Below are positions 1 through 8,270 of a stretch of 64,000 nt of DNA, piece by piece. A program made the position numbers and the translations under genes. The notes below the pieces were generated by a model. It made no database searches. It was not told the DNA's origin and saw only the letters and a program-made list of their open reading frames with translations. The stretch is from positions 1-64,000 of the forward strand of contig NZ_JAHZPC010000007.1 in NCBI RefSeq assembly GCF_019929185.1. Reading direction: 5' to 3'. Position 1 is the first letter of the stretch; each line of letters begins with the position of its first letter. This DNA is from Streptococcus parasanguinis. GTDB lineage: Bacteria; Bacillota; Bacilli; Lactobacillales; Streptococcaceae.

Positions 1-19
1 CCTACTCAACTGTGCGGAG

Positions 20-67
20 GTGGGACGACGAAATCGAATTCTAACGAATTACCGATTTCTGTCCCAC
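20..67. repeat. Intergenic inverted-repeat element
   Basis: A long dyad: GTGGGAC (20-26), GAAATCG (30-36) and AATTC (37-41) pair with GAATT (46-50), CGATTTC (53-59) and GTCCCAC (61-67) around a TAAC loop. It starts 10 bases past the nrdI stop and may end or protect that transcript, although no T-run follows on the minus strand. The GTGGGACAGAAATCG-type sequence resembles a dispersed intergenic element that I recall from streptococcal genomes. Only one copy is in the window, so the repeat label rests on memory rather than on what is seen here. Confidence 0.6.
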
Positions 68-77
68 TCTCTTTATT

Positions 78-533
78 TTAAAGATGATACAAATCTTCTA
101 CAATAGCGGCTACTTTTTTAATATCTCCCAACATCCCCCGCATTTCAAAATCGGCTAACATAGGGAAACCAAAGCGTTGGCTGTATTGCTTAGCGGTTAA
201 ACAATATTGATTGTTAAAATTCCGATTGCCTGATCCAACCACTCCTAAGCACTTACTGGCATTGTCTCCATAAGCAATAAAATCCGCGACATCTGTCGTC
301 AAAATTTCCACATCGCCATTGTCAACACCATTTCCACCCTCCAAATAGGTTGGCAAAAAAGTGATAAAAGGGTTGGTCATTTCAAAGAAGGGCTGGCCCT
401 CTTTGACCAGGTCTTTCACATGCACTTTCTCGATTTCAAGTCCGGGATGAGCTTCCAGCAAATAGTCACTTAAGCGACGGACAAAACTCTCTGTATTTCC
501 ACTCAGACTAATATAAACAAAGGATACTTTCAT
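78..533 (-). CDS. nrdI: NrdI, ribonucleotide reductase flavodoxin-like protein
   Basis: This 151-residue protein is a small flavodoxin. NrdI supplies oxidant through reduced FMN to assemble the dimanganese-tyrosyl cofactor of class Ib ribonucleotide reductase (NrdF). The FMN phosphate loop SLSGNTESF is near residues 9-17, and GSGNRNFN near 101-108 fits the second flavin loop of NrdI. Length is normal for streptococcal NrdI. No nrdE, nrdF or nrdH lies beside it, so it is a stand-alone copy. The start has a GGAG ribosome site just upstream and a strong hairpin (553-577) further up. Identity is confident from the motifs. Confidence 0.92.
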   Translation of the reverse strand: MKVSFVYISLSGNTESFVRRLSDYLLEAHPGLEIEKVHVKDLVKEGQPFFEMTNPFITFLPTYLEGGNGVDNGDVEILTTDVADFIAYGDNASKCLGVVGSGNRNFNNQYCLTAKQYSQRFGFPMLADFEMRGMLGDIKKVAAIVEDLYHL

Positions 534-552
534 CTTTTTTCTCCAATCAAGA

Positions 553-577
553 AGCTCTCTTATCCTCTAAGAGAGCT
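553..577 (-). terminator. Hairpin between the membrane-protein gene and nrdI
   Basis: AGCTCTCTTA (553-562) pairs perfectly with TAAGAGAGCT (568-577) around a five-base loop. It follows the 595-1110 gene and precedes nrdI. The minus-strand sequence after it (TCTTGATTGG) is not a good T-run, so partial termination or RNA processing inside one transcript is as likely as full termination. Confidence 0.5.
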
Positions 578-594
578 CCCTTTAAACTTATCTA

Positions 595-1110
595 TTATGC
601 CCTAGCTTGAGCTTTTCTCAAACGCAAGGTTTTATACAAAACAATTCCAAGGAAGAGAAGGGATAAAGCAGTCAAGAGTAACAAAGCAATGGACGAAGAT
701 GCCAGATATCGTTGGCGAAGCGCTGAGTTTGAAAAACTAGCTAATAGTGGACGCCCTGCAAAATAATTATAGCAAGAGAAGGCTTGACTTAACAAAATCT
801 GTCCCATATAAGTATAATGAGCTGTTAACAGATCCTGCTTCATAAAGAGAAAATAGAAAGTTGCCAGCAAAGCAATCAGAATCAGGGAAACAAATAAAAA
901 GGTTAGTGGAGACTGATTGAGTTGGGCTGATTTCTCATAATATGTCACATAGTCAGCCTTGTCTTGAGCCGTTGTTAAACCAAGTTGTTTAGCAAAATCA
1001 TCTGTCAACTCAAAACTCTTTGAAGCTCCAAAGGTTGAAACAGCTGAAGTCAGGGTTCCAACCGTAGAGAAAAATAACAGGATATAAAGATAGATAGGTT
1101 TCTTTTTCAT
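595..1110 (-). CDS. Small integral membrane protein, function unknown
   Basis: This 171-residue protein has about four hydrophobic segments (roughly residues 7-28, 68-90, 100-118 and 136-160). An extracellular-looking loop follows segment 1 and the C-terminus is basic (LRLRKAQARA). I do not recognise the family. An AAAAGGAG ribosome site precedes the ATG, and a good promoter lies upstream (-35 at 1162-1167, -10 at 1139-1144). It may be transcribed into nrdI, with only a hairpin between them, but nothing links the functions. It could be a transporter-associated or stress membrane protein; that is open. Confidence 0.7.
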   Translation of the reverse strand: MKKKPIYLYILLFFSTVGTLTSAVSTFGASKSFELTDDFAKQLGLTTAQDKADYVTYYEKSAQLNQSPLTFLFVSLILIALLATFYFLFMKQDLLTAHYTYMGQILLSQAFSCYNYFAGRPLLASFSNSALRQRYLASSSIALLLLTALSLLFLGIVLYKTLRLRKAQARA

Positions 1111-1138
1111 ACAAACTCCTTTTCATTTCTTACACCCT

Positions 1139-1196
1139 ATTATATCGCGATACAGATAGAAAGGCAAGCGCCTCAAAACCGTGGAAGCACTTGCCT
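1139..1196 (-). promoter_or_regulatory. Promoter with overlapping inverted repeat
   Basis: On the minus strand, TTGCCT (1162-1167) and TATAAT (1139-1144) are separated by exactly 17 bp, about 30 bases upstream of the 1110 start. The -35 lies in the arm AGGCAAGCGC (1162-1171), which pairs with GCACTTGCCT (1187-1196) with one mismatch. This suggests an operator over the -35, or a terminator-like hairpin. Confidence 0.6.
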
Positions 1197-1477
1197 GATC
1201 ACTGATACGTTCAAATGAAATTCATTTGGAAAAGTAATGTGTGCAAAAGATGAAAAGCCATCGCAACTGTATCATTGGAATGATTAGAGATATAACGGAG
1301 TCCTATAAACTTTCATTCGAACACCACCAGTATACCTCATTCTCTTCTTCTTGTGTCATCCATTTCTATTCTGCTTCATTTCGACACGATTTGGTCTATA
1401 AAAGCCATTTCCTCTCCTTATCCAAAAACTATTCTGTTCTATTTCTCAACTATTTGGTCATCACTCCATCAAAAAAG

Positions 1478-1498
1478 CCAGAAGGACTTGCCTTCTGA
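1478..1498 (-). terminator. Terminator of the adhesin gene
   Basis: CAGAAGG (1479-1485) pairs with CCTTCTG (1491-1497) around ACTTG. On the minus strand the hairpin is followed by GGCTTTTTT. It sits about 40 bases past the adhesin stop codon. Confidence 0.85.
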
Positions 1499-1536
1499 CT
1501 TTCTTTATTTAGATGAATGAACGAAAGAAACAAGAA

Positions 1537-4500
1537 TTAATCTTCTTTTTTCTTGCGTGCAAGACCCAATCCAAGCAATCCAGCCATCGCACCTGCAAGA
1601 ACAGCTGCAGTTGAGCTTTCTGTACCTGTATTTGGAAGCGCAGGTGTTTGTGGTTGCGCAGGTTGTACAGGCTGTTCCGGAACTTCAGGAGTTGGTTCGG
1701 TTGGAACCTCTGGAGTTGGTGGAACGATTGGTGTAGGTGGAACAATTGGTGTTGGTGGGTTGTATGGAGTTGGTGGAGTTGGAGGAACTGGTGTTGGTGG
1801 GGTTGGAATATCTGTTTCCGTTACCACTTTATTCTTATGCCATTTCACTTCAGCTGATTGAGGTTCCTCAGTTTTAGGGATTGTTTTGTATTTTGGTTGC
1901 TCAGGGGCTTTTGGTTCAATTGGAGAAACTGGAGAAACCGGTGCGACTGGTGTTGGTGGAGTCGGTTCTTTAATTTTTTCAATTTCCTCCTTCACCGGTT
2001 TAACTGGCGCCACTGGAGATACCGGATTCAATGGAGTAGGCAATGTTGGTTTTTCTTCATTTAATTTTGGCTCTACTGGAGCAACTGGAGCAACTGGGGC
2101 TGGCGGAATGACAAATGAACCTGGATTTTTTGGAAGACCAACATTTGAGTTGATTGCGAACCAATAAACAGTAGGTTGTCCAGCAGCATTAGCACCTTTA
2201 GCAGTAAAGACTAGGTGACCATCAGACATCTTCAAGCCTGCTCCACCGTAGTAGAGGTATGGAGAAGATGGATCATCCCAACCACGAAGAGTCGCTGAAG
2301 ATTCCCCATTAAAGACGGCACCATGTTCAACGTATTGGTTATCTCTTTCAGATGTTACCTCTTTAGTAGCAGAATCATAAGAAACACTTGAGTTTGGAAT
2401 TTTAATGTATTTATTATTTCCAATATTTACAGACTCTTGGTGCTCCACATTTTCAAATTTCTTCTTAGGCGTGAAAGTAATTTGACCTGTAGTGGCATCT
2501 ACTTTGTATGAGCCAAGAACATCATCCTTACCTTCAAAAGTAAATTCTTCTGTACCAATAGAATGACCATTTCCTCCACCCGAAGTATTAACAGATGTTG
2601 CATCAATCACAGTTTCTTCACTAACTGCGAATTCGCTGCCATTCCATGTTGCTTTTTGTGCCACAATCTTGATTGGATTTTCAGCAGAGATTGTCACATC
2701 AGCCGTACCAAAGTCTGCTTTTCCATTTTTAACAACAACCGCATTGTTTTCAATGCTCATTGATGAACCATCTGCATATGGGTTCCAAGTTCCACGAACG
2801 GTATTCCCATTTTTGTCTTTAGCTTCTACTGTAAGGGTACGAGGTTTATCCCCACTATCTACATATGAAGCACCTGTCCAGTGGTTGAGGGAGTTCAACG
2901 CTACAATCGCATTGTGTTGGGTCAAATCAAACTTATTGCCATTACCGTCATAAAATTCAACATCAACAGCAACCTTAACAGGTTTGTCTTGATCATCTGT
3001 TGAAGCACCGACTGTTAGTGTTACAGTTGGGTCATTACTTACTGCTGCAATTCCCTTCCCATCCTTTGATGGGAGACTCAAAATCTCATAGCGGTAAATC
3101 ACGCGCTTAATTGGATGCATATCCGTATTTTCACGCATACTGGACTGATTCAAGTTATCATAAGTAACGACAAATTTGTCGCCTTCTTTAACTTGAATGT
3201 ACTCAGTTTTATTATTCTCCCAAGGACTAGTCGCTACAATATCTGAAGCTGTCAATTCATTGGAATCATACTGATGCACATTGCTTTTATTCAAGCGTTC
3301 TTGAGCTTCACGAGTGAGGTAAGTACTGATGCCGTCGATAGTATGAGTTGCACCGTCTTCACGTTGGAAGGTCAAATCTTGAGCAGTTTCAACATCTTTC
3401 AGTTCTTGGAAACCATTGTCATTCATATATTTTTCATACGCTTCTTTAGCATCTTTGTATTGAGCCAAAGCTGTTTCTAAACTTGCAAGTTTAGCTTGAT
3501 AAAGTTTTGCATATTGTTCATTCACAGCATCATAACTTGATTTTGCTTTATCATAAGCTGCTTTTACAGCCACAAACTCAATTTCGTTTGAAGCGTACTT
3601 AGCTTTTGCTTCCTCAAATGCTTTCTTATCTTCCTCATACTGAGATTTAGTATTTTTATATAAATTTTTTGCAGCTGTTAAATCTTTTGCTTTTTTTGTA
3701 AGTTCCTTAGTAGGTTTTCCGTCTTTGTCTTTTTCTACTTCTTTTTCTTCATCTTCTTCAATCGTATTACTTTCTACAATATTAACTGTTGCATTTTTGT
3801 AGATTGCTTTAATTTCTTTTTCGAATTTGTTAAATTTGTTTACTACTGTATCGTATTCAGTTTTAGCTTTAGCATAAGAAGTTGCAGCCGTATCATATTC
3901 TAATTTATCTTTTGCATACTGTTCTTGTGCTTTTTGATAATCTGATACCGCCTTATTATATTCTTCAGTAGCTTTGTTATATTTCGCCATTTCTGAATCA
4001 TACTGTGTTTTTGCAATATCATAACTTGATTTTGCTACATCGTATGCTGTTTTAGTTGAATCATAACTAGCCTTGGCTGTTTCATATGATGTTTTCTTAT
4101 CATTATAATTTTCAGCATCTACATCATATTTTGCTTTTGCAGTTTCATATGCTGATTTCTCTGCTTCATATTTAGCTTTCAGCGCAGCATATTCCGCCGA
4201 ATCTGTCCCACCAGTAGATGTTGCAACATTATAAGCCACTAGAGCAGTATCGTATGCTGTCTTAGCTTCATTATATGCTGCTAGATCTTGTTGGTATTGT
4301 TTTTCAGCTGCAGTATATTCTTTAGTTTGTTGATCGAATTTATTCTCAGCAGCTGCTTGAGCAAGTTTATTTTTTTCAAACTCTGCTTTTTTAGATTCGT
4401 ATGATTCTAATTCCTTATCATATTGAGCTTTAGCTACATTATACTGAGCAAGAGCGGCATCGTAAGAAGTTTTTGCAGTATTGTACGATGCTGTTGCATC

Positions 4501-5286
4501 GGTAAAACTCAACTCATTATCAGCATATTTTGCTGCATCTGTTTCATATTTAGCTTTACTAGTTTCATAAGTTGCTTTTGCAGCTTCGTATTGCTCCTTA
4601 ACTAGTTTATAGGAATCAGAGTCTTTACTTGAAGTTGAAGTAGAAGCTGCTTTATATGCTGCTAAAGCTTCTTCATATGCTTTTTGGGATTCTGCGTAAG
4701 AAGCTTTTGCTTTTTCATATTCAGCTTTTTGAGCCTGATATGCCAATAAATCATTCTGGTATTCAGTATTAGCTTGATCGTAGTCAGCCTTTGCTTTAGC
4801 ATTTTCAGCTTCTACTTGCTTTTGTTTAGCTAATTTTGCTTCATACTCAGCTTTGGCCTTTTTGTAGTTTTCAACGACTGTATTGATTTCAGCTGTTTGA
4901 GCTTTGTTATCTGCTTCTGCTGCTGCGATAGATGGTTGGATTTTTTCAGCCTCTTCTGTAACGGTCACACCTTCTGTAGCTGCATCTGCTTTTGCTTTCT
5001 CAAGTTCTGGTGATTCTACATAAGTAGTCGTAACTGTTTTATTTCCTTCTGTAACACTTGTAGATGTCAACTTAGAACTTGTTGCAACAGCTGCATCGCT
5101 TGTTGCTGTATCCGTAGTAGTTGCTTCAGTTGCAGGCGCTGTTGTCTCATCTGCTTTCACTTCTGCTCCGTAGGTATTAACAGTAGCCAATCCAGCGATG
5201 GCTAATGAAACAACACCGACTGATAACTTACGAATTGAAAATTTTTCCTGCTTCGAAACATGTTCACGATAGCTTTTCATTTTCAA
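1537..5286 (-). CDS. LPxTG surface adhesin, antigen I/II-like with GbpC/Spa domain
   Basis: This 1249-residue protein is a sortase-anchored surface protein. It has a YSIRK-type signal (FSIRKLSVGVVSLAIAG, residues about 16-32). A long alanine/tyrosine-rich coiled-coil A region (about 100-635) is built on Y-x-x-A-K-x-x-Y repeats. A GbpC/Spa-type lectin domain follows (about 650-1045), then a proline-rich stalk (about 1057-1215), LPNTG near 1217, a membrane segment and an RKKKED tail. Canonical antigen I/II proteins are about 1500 residues, with C1-C3 isopeptide domains after the proline stalk; here those are absent. A charged insertion (EEDEEKEVEKDKDGKPTKE, about 505-525) breaks the A region. 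Likely roles, by family, are binding salivary glycoproteins or glucan. Expression appears monocistronic. Family is sure; ligand is unknown. Confidence 0.9.
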   Translation of the reverse strand: MKMKSYREHVSKQEKFSIRKLSVGVVSLAIAGLATVNTYGAEVKADETTAPATEATTTDTATSDAAVATSSKLTSTSVTEGNKTVTTTYVESPELEKAKADAATEGVTVTEEAEKIQPSIAAAEADNKAQTAEINTVVENYKKAKAEYEAKLAKQKQVEAENAKAKADYDQANTEYQNDLLAYQAQKAEYEKAKASYAESQKAYEEALAAYKAASTSTSSKDSDSYKLVKEQYEAAKATYETSKAKYETDAAKYADNELSFTDATASYNTAKTSYDAALAQYNVAKAQYDKELESYESKKAEFEKNKLAQAAAENKFDQQTKEYTAAEKQYQQDLAAYNEAKTAYDTALVAYNVATSTGGTDSAEYAALKAKYEAEKSAYETAKAKYDVDAENYNDKKTSYETAKASYDSTKTAYDVAKSSYDIAKTQYDSEMAKYNKATEEYNKAVSDYQKAQEQYAKDKLEYDTAATSYAKAKTEYDTVVNKFNKFEKEIKAIYKNATVNIVESNTIEEDEEKEVEKDKDGKPTKELTKKAKDLTAAKNLYKNTKSQYEEDKKAFEEAKAKYASNEIEFVAVKAAYDKAKSSYDAVNEQYAKLYQAKLASLETALAQYKDAKEAYEKYMNDNGFQELKDVETAQDLTFQREDGATHTIDGISTYLTREAQERLNKSNVHQYDSNELTASDIVATSPWENNKTEYIQVKEGDKFVVTYDNLNQSSMRENTDMHPIKRVIYRYEILSLPSKDGKGIAAVSNDPTVTLTVGASTDDQDKPVKVAVDVEFYDGNGNKFDLTQHNAIVALNSLNHWTGASYVDSGDKPRTLTVEAKDKNGNTVRGTWNPYADGSSMSIENNAVVVKNGKADFGTADVTISAENPIKIVAQKATWNGSEFAVSEETVIDATSVNTSGGGNGHSIGTEEFTFEGKDDVLGSYKVDATTGQITFTPKKKFENVEHQESVNIGNNKYIKIPNSSVSYDSATKEVTSERDNQYVEHGAVFNGESSATLRGWDDPSSPYLYYGGAGLKMSDGHLVFTAKGANAAGQPTVYWFAINSNVGLPKNPGSFVIPPAPVAPVAPVEPKLNEEKPTLPTPLNPVSPVAPVKPVKEEIEKIKEPTPPTPVAPVSPVSPIEPKAPEQPKYKTIPKTEEPQSAEVKWHKNKVVTETDIPTPPTPVPPTPPTPYNPPTPIVPPTPIVPPTPEVPTEPTPEVPEQPVQPAQPQTPALPNTGTESSTAAVLAGAMAGLLGLGLARKKKED

Positions 5287-5492
5287 AACTCTCCTTTTTA
5301 TGTTTAAAAAAATCTCACTGTAGAGGCAAAAATATGCTACTTTCAGTTAAATCTATTGTATCACAATCAACCATTTTAAAATATTTGTTGATTTAATTTT
5401 TTATTTTACTTTAAAGATATAACAACTTGAAACGCCAAACTTTCAAGTTCTTCTTCATCTTTTAGTTGAAAATATATGTAAACAGACTTGAA

Positions 5493-5516
5493 AAAACCTT
5501 TATTTTCAAAGGTTTT
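5493..5516 (-). terminator. Orphan terminator-like hairpin
   Basis: AAAACCTTT (5493-5501) pairs with AAAGGTTTT (5508-5516). On the minus strand the hairpin is followed by TTTTTTC. It lies more than 400 bases past the glgP terminator and before the adhesin promoter, so it could end a short unannotated RNA. Confidence 0.5.
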
Positions 5517-5930
5517 CAGGCCGCTTTCTCTTTTTATAAATTTCACCGGAAGACTTTTTAAGGGGAAGTATTTTTTTATACTAATAGATTAGATTTGACC
5601 TACAAAACAAAAAATTATGTAACATTTTCCCTTTTTAGGTCCGTAAAATTCAAAAAAACAACAAATTTTAAGGAATCAGCCATTGCTTGAAACCCCTTAC
5701 CTAAACCTTAGTTAGAGCTATTTTTTGGGGACGGTTATTCCCTTTTATTTCGAAAAACGGGCACATCGTTTTTTCTTTTTCGATGTCTCCTTCACTTTAT
5801 TTCAGAAAGCAACATGAAAATCAAGGGCAAATTGAAAGAAAATCTCCTCCCACACTCATGCACCATCTGTAGCTACGCTCCTCCCAATCTCTAGTCCTTT
5901 CCAATTTCCTCCCCCAATTCTATAAAAAAA

Positions 5931-5955
5931 GACCAGGGTCCTAAGAACCTTGGTC
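5931..5955 (-). terminator. Terminator of glgP/malP
   Basis: GACCAGGGT (5931-5939) pairs with ACCTTGGTC (5947-5955), with one G-T pair. Seven T residues follow on the minus strand. It stands just past the phosphorylase stop codon. Confidence 0.88.
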
Positions 5956-5968
5956 TAATAACTAGTGA

Positions 5969-8227
5969 TTAGTTTAAGTGCCAGATGTCTTCGTTATACT
6001 GAGCGATCGTACGGTCAGATGAGAAGAATCCTGCTTTAGCAATGTTAACGATGACTTGATCCAACCATGCATCACGGTCTTCGTAGTCAGCCAACATGCG
6101 TTCTTTGGTGACAATGTAGTCTTCCAAGTCAAGAAGAGTCATGAACCAGTCTTTGTTGATCAATTCATTGTGAAGACGAGTCAAGCGTTCTTTGTCCCCA
6201 ACAGCAAGAACGGCATCGCTGATAATGAAGTCCACCAATGGTTTGATAGCTTCACGTTCATAGAAGTCCGCTGATTTGTATGCTGATTTCTCATATAGAT
6301 CGATTACAGTTTCTGAATCTTCACCGAAGATGTAGATGTTGTCACGTCCAACCAATTCAGCGATTTCCACGTTTGCTCCATCCATAGTACCAAGTGTCAA
6401 CGCACCATTCAACATGAATTTCATATTACCAGTACCTGAAGCTTCCTTAGAAGCAAGGGAGATTTGCTCAGAAATATCGCTAGCTGGGATCAAGTAGCTT
6501 GCAGCAGTTACGTTGTAGTTTTCTACCATAACAACTTGCAAGTGTGGAGCTACCGCTGGATCGTTTGCAATCACTTCAGACAAGCATAGGATCAAGTGGA
6601 TGATATCTTGTGCAATGGTGTAGGCAGGAGCTGCTTTACCACCAAAGAGAACAGTGATTGGACGAGCAGGGATATTTCCAGCTTTGATGTCCAAGTATTT
6701 GTGGATCACATACAAAGCGTTCATTTGTTGACGTTTGTATTCGTGAAGACGTTTGATTTGGGTATCAAAGATAGAATTTGGATTGATTTCCACACCTTGA
6801 TGGTCTTTCAAGAAACGAGCCAATTTGCGTTTGTTGTGAGACTTGATGTTTTCCAATTTGGCTTTGACTGCATCTTTATCTTCATAAGAAAGAAGGTCTT
6901 CCAATTTAGATGCGTCATGGTGCCAGTCACGTCCGAGGATATCATCCAAGTAGTGTGACAAGGTTGGGTTAGCATGCATGAGCCAACGACGGAATGTGAT
7001 ACCGTTTGTTTTGTTGTTGAATTTTTCAGGGTAAATGTCGTAGAAGGCTTTCAACTCAGAATTCTTCAAGATTTCTGTATGGAGAGCTGCAACCCCGTTT
7101 ACACTGTATCCGTAGTGGATATCCATGTGGGCCATGTGTACGCGATCATTCTCATCAATGATTTGAACAGCTGGATCTTTGTATTCAGCGCGAACACGGC
7201 GGTCCAATTCTTCAATGATTGGTACCAAGTGAGGAACCACTTCTTGCAAGAATTCAAGTGGCCATTTTTCAAGGGCTTCCGCAAGGATTGTATGGTTAGT
7301 GTAAGCCGTCATGCTACGAACGATAGAGATGGCTTCATCCATTCCAATACCACGTTCTGTCAAAAGACGGATCAATTCAGGGATGACCATTGATGGGTGA
7401 GTATCGTTGATTTGTACAACAGCATAGTCAGCAAGGTCATGCAAGTTGCTTCCTTTTTCGATGGCTTCGTCGATGATCAATTGTGCACCATTTGATACCA
7501 TGAAGTATTGTTGGAAGATACGGAGCAATTCCCCTTGACGGTTACTATCATCTGGGTACAAGAAGAGGGTCAAGTTGCGAGCGATATCTGTCTTGTCAAA
7601 GTTAATACCATCTTCAATAATAGATGAATCAACTGAATCCAAGTCGAACAAACGCAAACGGTTCTTGGTATCAATCTTGTAACCAGGGACGTCGATATCA
7701 TAAAGGGTAGAAGTCAATGTGAAGTGTGCAAATGGCACTTTGTAGCTACGACTTGAACGAACGAGCCAGCTTTGGTCAGTCAACCATGCGTTTGGAATTG
7801 TTTCTTGTTGGTTGTTTTTAAATACTTGTTGGAACAAACCAAAGTGGTAGTTCAAACCAACCCCATCCCCTGTCAAACCAAGGCTTGAGATAGAGTCGAT
7901 AAAGCAGGCTGCCAAACGTCCCAAACCACCGTTACCAAGTGATGGTTCCAATTCCACTTCTTCTACTTCGATCAAGTCTTTACCAGCATCTGACAATTCT
8001 TTTTTAACATCGTCGTAAAGACCCAAGTTGATCAAGTTGTTAGACAAGAGTTTACCAATCAAGAACTCAGCTGAGATATAGTAAACTTTTTTCTTACCAG
8101 TATTTAATTTCTTTTGGGCACTTGCTTGCTTGGTGTAATTTAGCAAGGCAATGTACAATTCTTCATTTGAACATTCTGCAATTGTTTTTTGGTGATGATC
8201 AATCACATATTTTTGTAATGATTCCAT
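5969..8227 (-). CDS. malP: Glycogen/maltodextrin phosphorylase
   Basis: This 752-residue GT35 phosphorylase releases glucose-1-phosphate from maltodextrins in the cytoplasm using pyridoxal phosphate. The PLP-lysine motif [11 protein letters not shown] is near residues 595-605, and the N-terminal [13 protein letters not shown] is the family substrate-site motif. It is somewhat shorter than the 800-residue glycogen enzymes, as is usual for the maltodextrin type. It follows malQ by 43 bases, with an AAAGGAG ribosome site, and shares its promoter. The pair disproportionates and phosphorolyses imported maltodextrins. Expression is probably under MalR/CcpA from the site at 9942-9955. The name glgP would also be acceptable. 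Confidence 0.94.
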   Translation of the reverse strand: MESLQKYVIDHHQKTIAECSNEELYIALLNYTKQASAQKKLNTGKKKVYYISAEFLIGKLLSNNLINLGLYDDVKKELSDAGKDLIEVEEVELEPSLGNGGLGRLAACFIDSISSLGLTGDGVGLNYHFGLFQQVFKNNQQETIPNAWLTDQSWLVRSSRSYKVPFAHFTLTSTLYDIDVPGYKIDTKNRLRLFDLDSVDSSIIEDGINFDKTDIARNLTLFLYPDDSNRQGELLRIFQQYFMVSNGAQLIIDEAIEKGSNLHDLADYAVVQINDTHPSMVIPELIRLLTERGIGMDEAISIVRSMTAYTNHTILAEALEKWPLEFLQEVVPHLVPIIEELDRRVRAEYKDPAVQIIDENDRVHMAHMDIHYGYSVNGVAALHTEILKNSELKAFYDIYPEKFNNKTNGITFRRWLMHANPTLSHYLDDILGRDWHHDASKLEDLLSYEDKDAVKAKLENIKSHNKRKLARFLKDHQGVEINPNSIFDTQIKRLHEYKRQQMNALYVIHKYLDIKAGNIPARPITVLFGGKAAPAYTIAQDIIHLILCLSEVIANDPAVAPHLQVVMVENYNVTAASYLIPASDISEQISLASKEASGTGNMKFMLNGALTLGTMDGANVEIAELVGRDNIYIFGEDSETVIDLYEKSAYKSADFYEREAIKPLVDFIISDAVLAVGDKERLTRLHNELINKDWFMTLLDLEDYIVTKERMLADYEDRDAWLDQVIVNIAKAGFFSSDRTIAQYNEDIWHLN

Positions 8228-8270
8228 GTTTTAAAGTCTCCTTTGTTTCAACAATTTTAATAGGGAAAGA

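Larger units (their letters stand above)
1111..1536. other. Intergenic stretch, no gene seen
   Basis: This 426-base gap holds the promoter and dyad at 1139-1196 and the adhesin terminator at 1478-1498. An 85-codon plus-strand frame (1241-1498) has no ribosome site, no recognisable protein features, and runs into the terminator, so I do not call it a gene. Confidence 0.6.
5287..5968. other. 682-base intergenic region upstream of the adhesin
   Basis: No protein gene is visible. The adhesin promoter is probably the minus-strand TGATACAAT about 70 bases before the ATG. Two 9-bp inverted repeats lie upstream: AACTTGAAA/TTTCAAGTT (5424-5449) and AAAACCTTT/AAAGGTTTT (5493-5516). The second is followed on the minus strand by TTTTTTC, like a terminator, although no known transcript ends there. 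A weaker ACATCG/CGATGT dyad is near 5764-5786. The glgP terminator closes the region. Confidence 0.55.

Noticed and set aside
1241-1498. Plus-strand 85-codon frame in the gap left of the adhesin
   Set aside because: It has no ribosome site and no recognisable protein features, and its end overlaps the adhesin terminator. Probably chance.
1553-2167. Several plus-strand frames antisense to the proline-rich end of the adhesin
   Set aside because: They are glycine/tryptophan-rich mirror images of the PTP-repeat codons, so they are shadows of the real gene.
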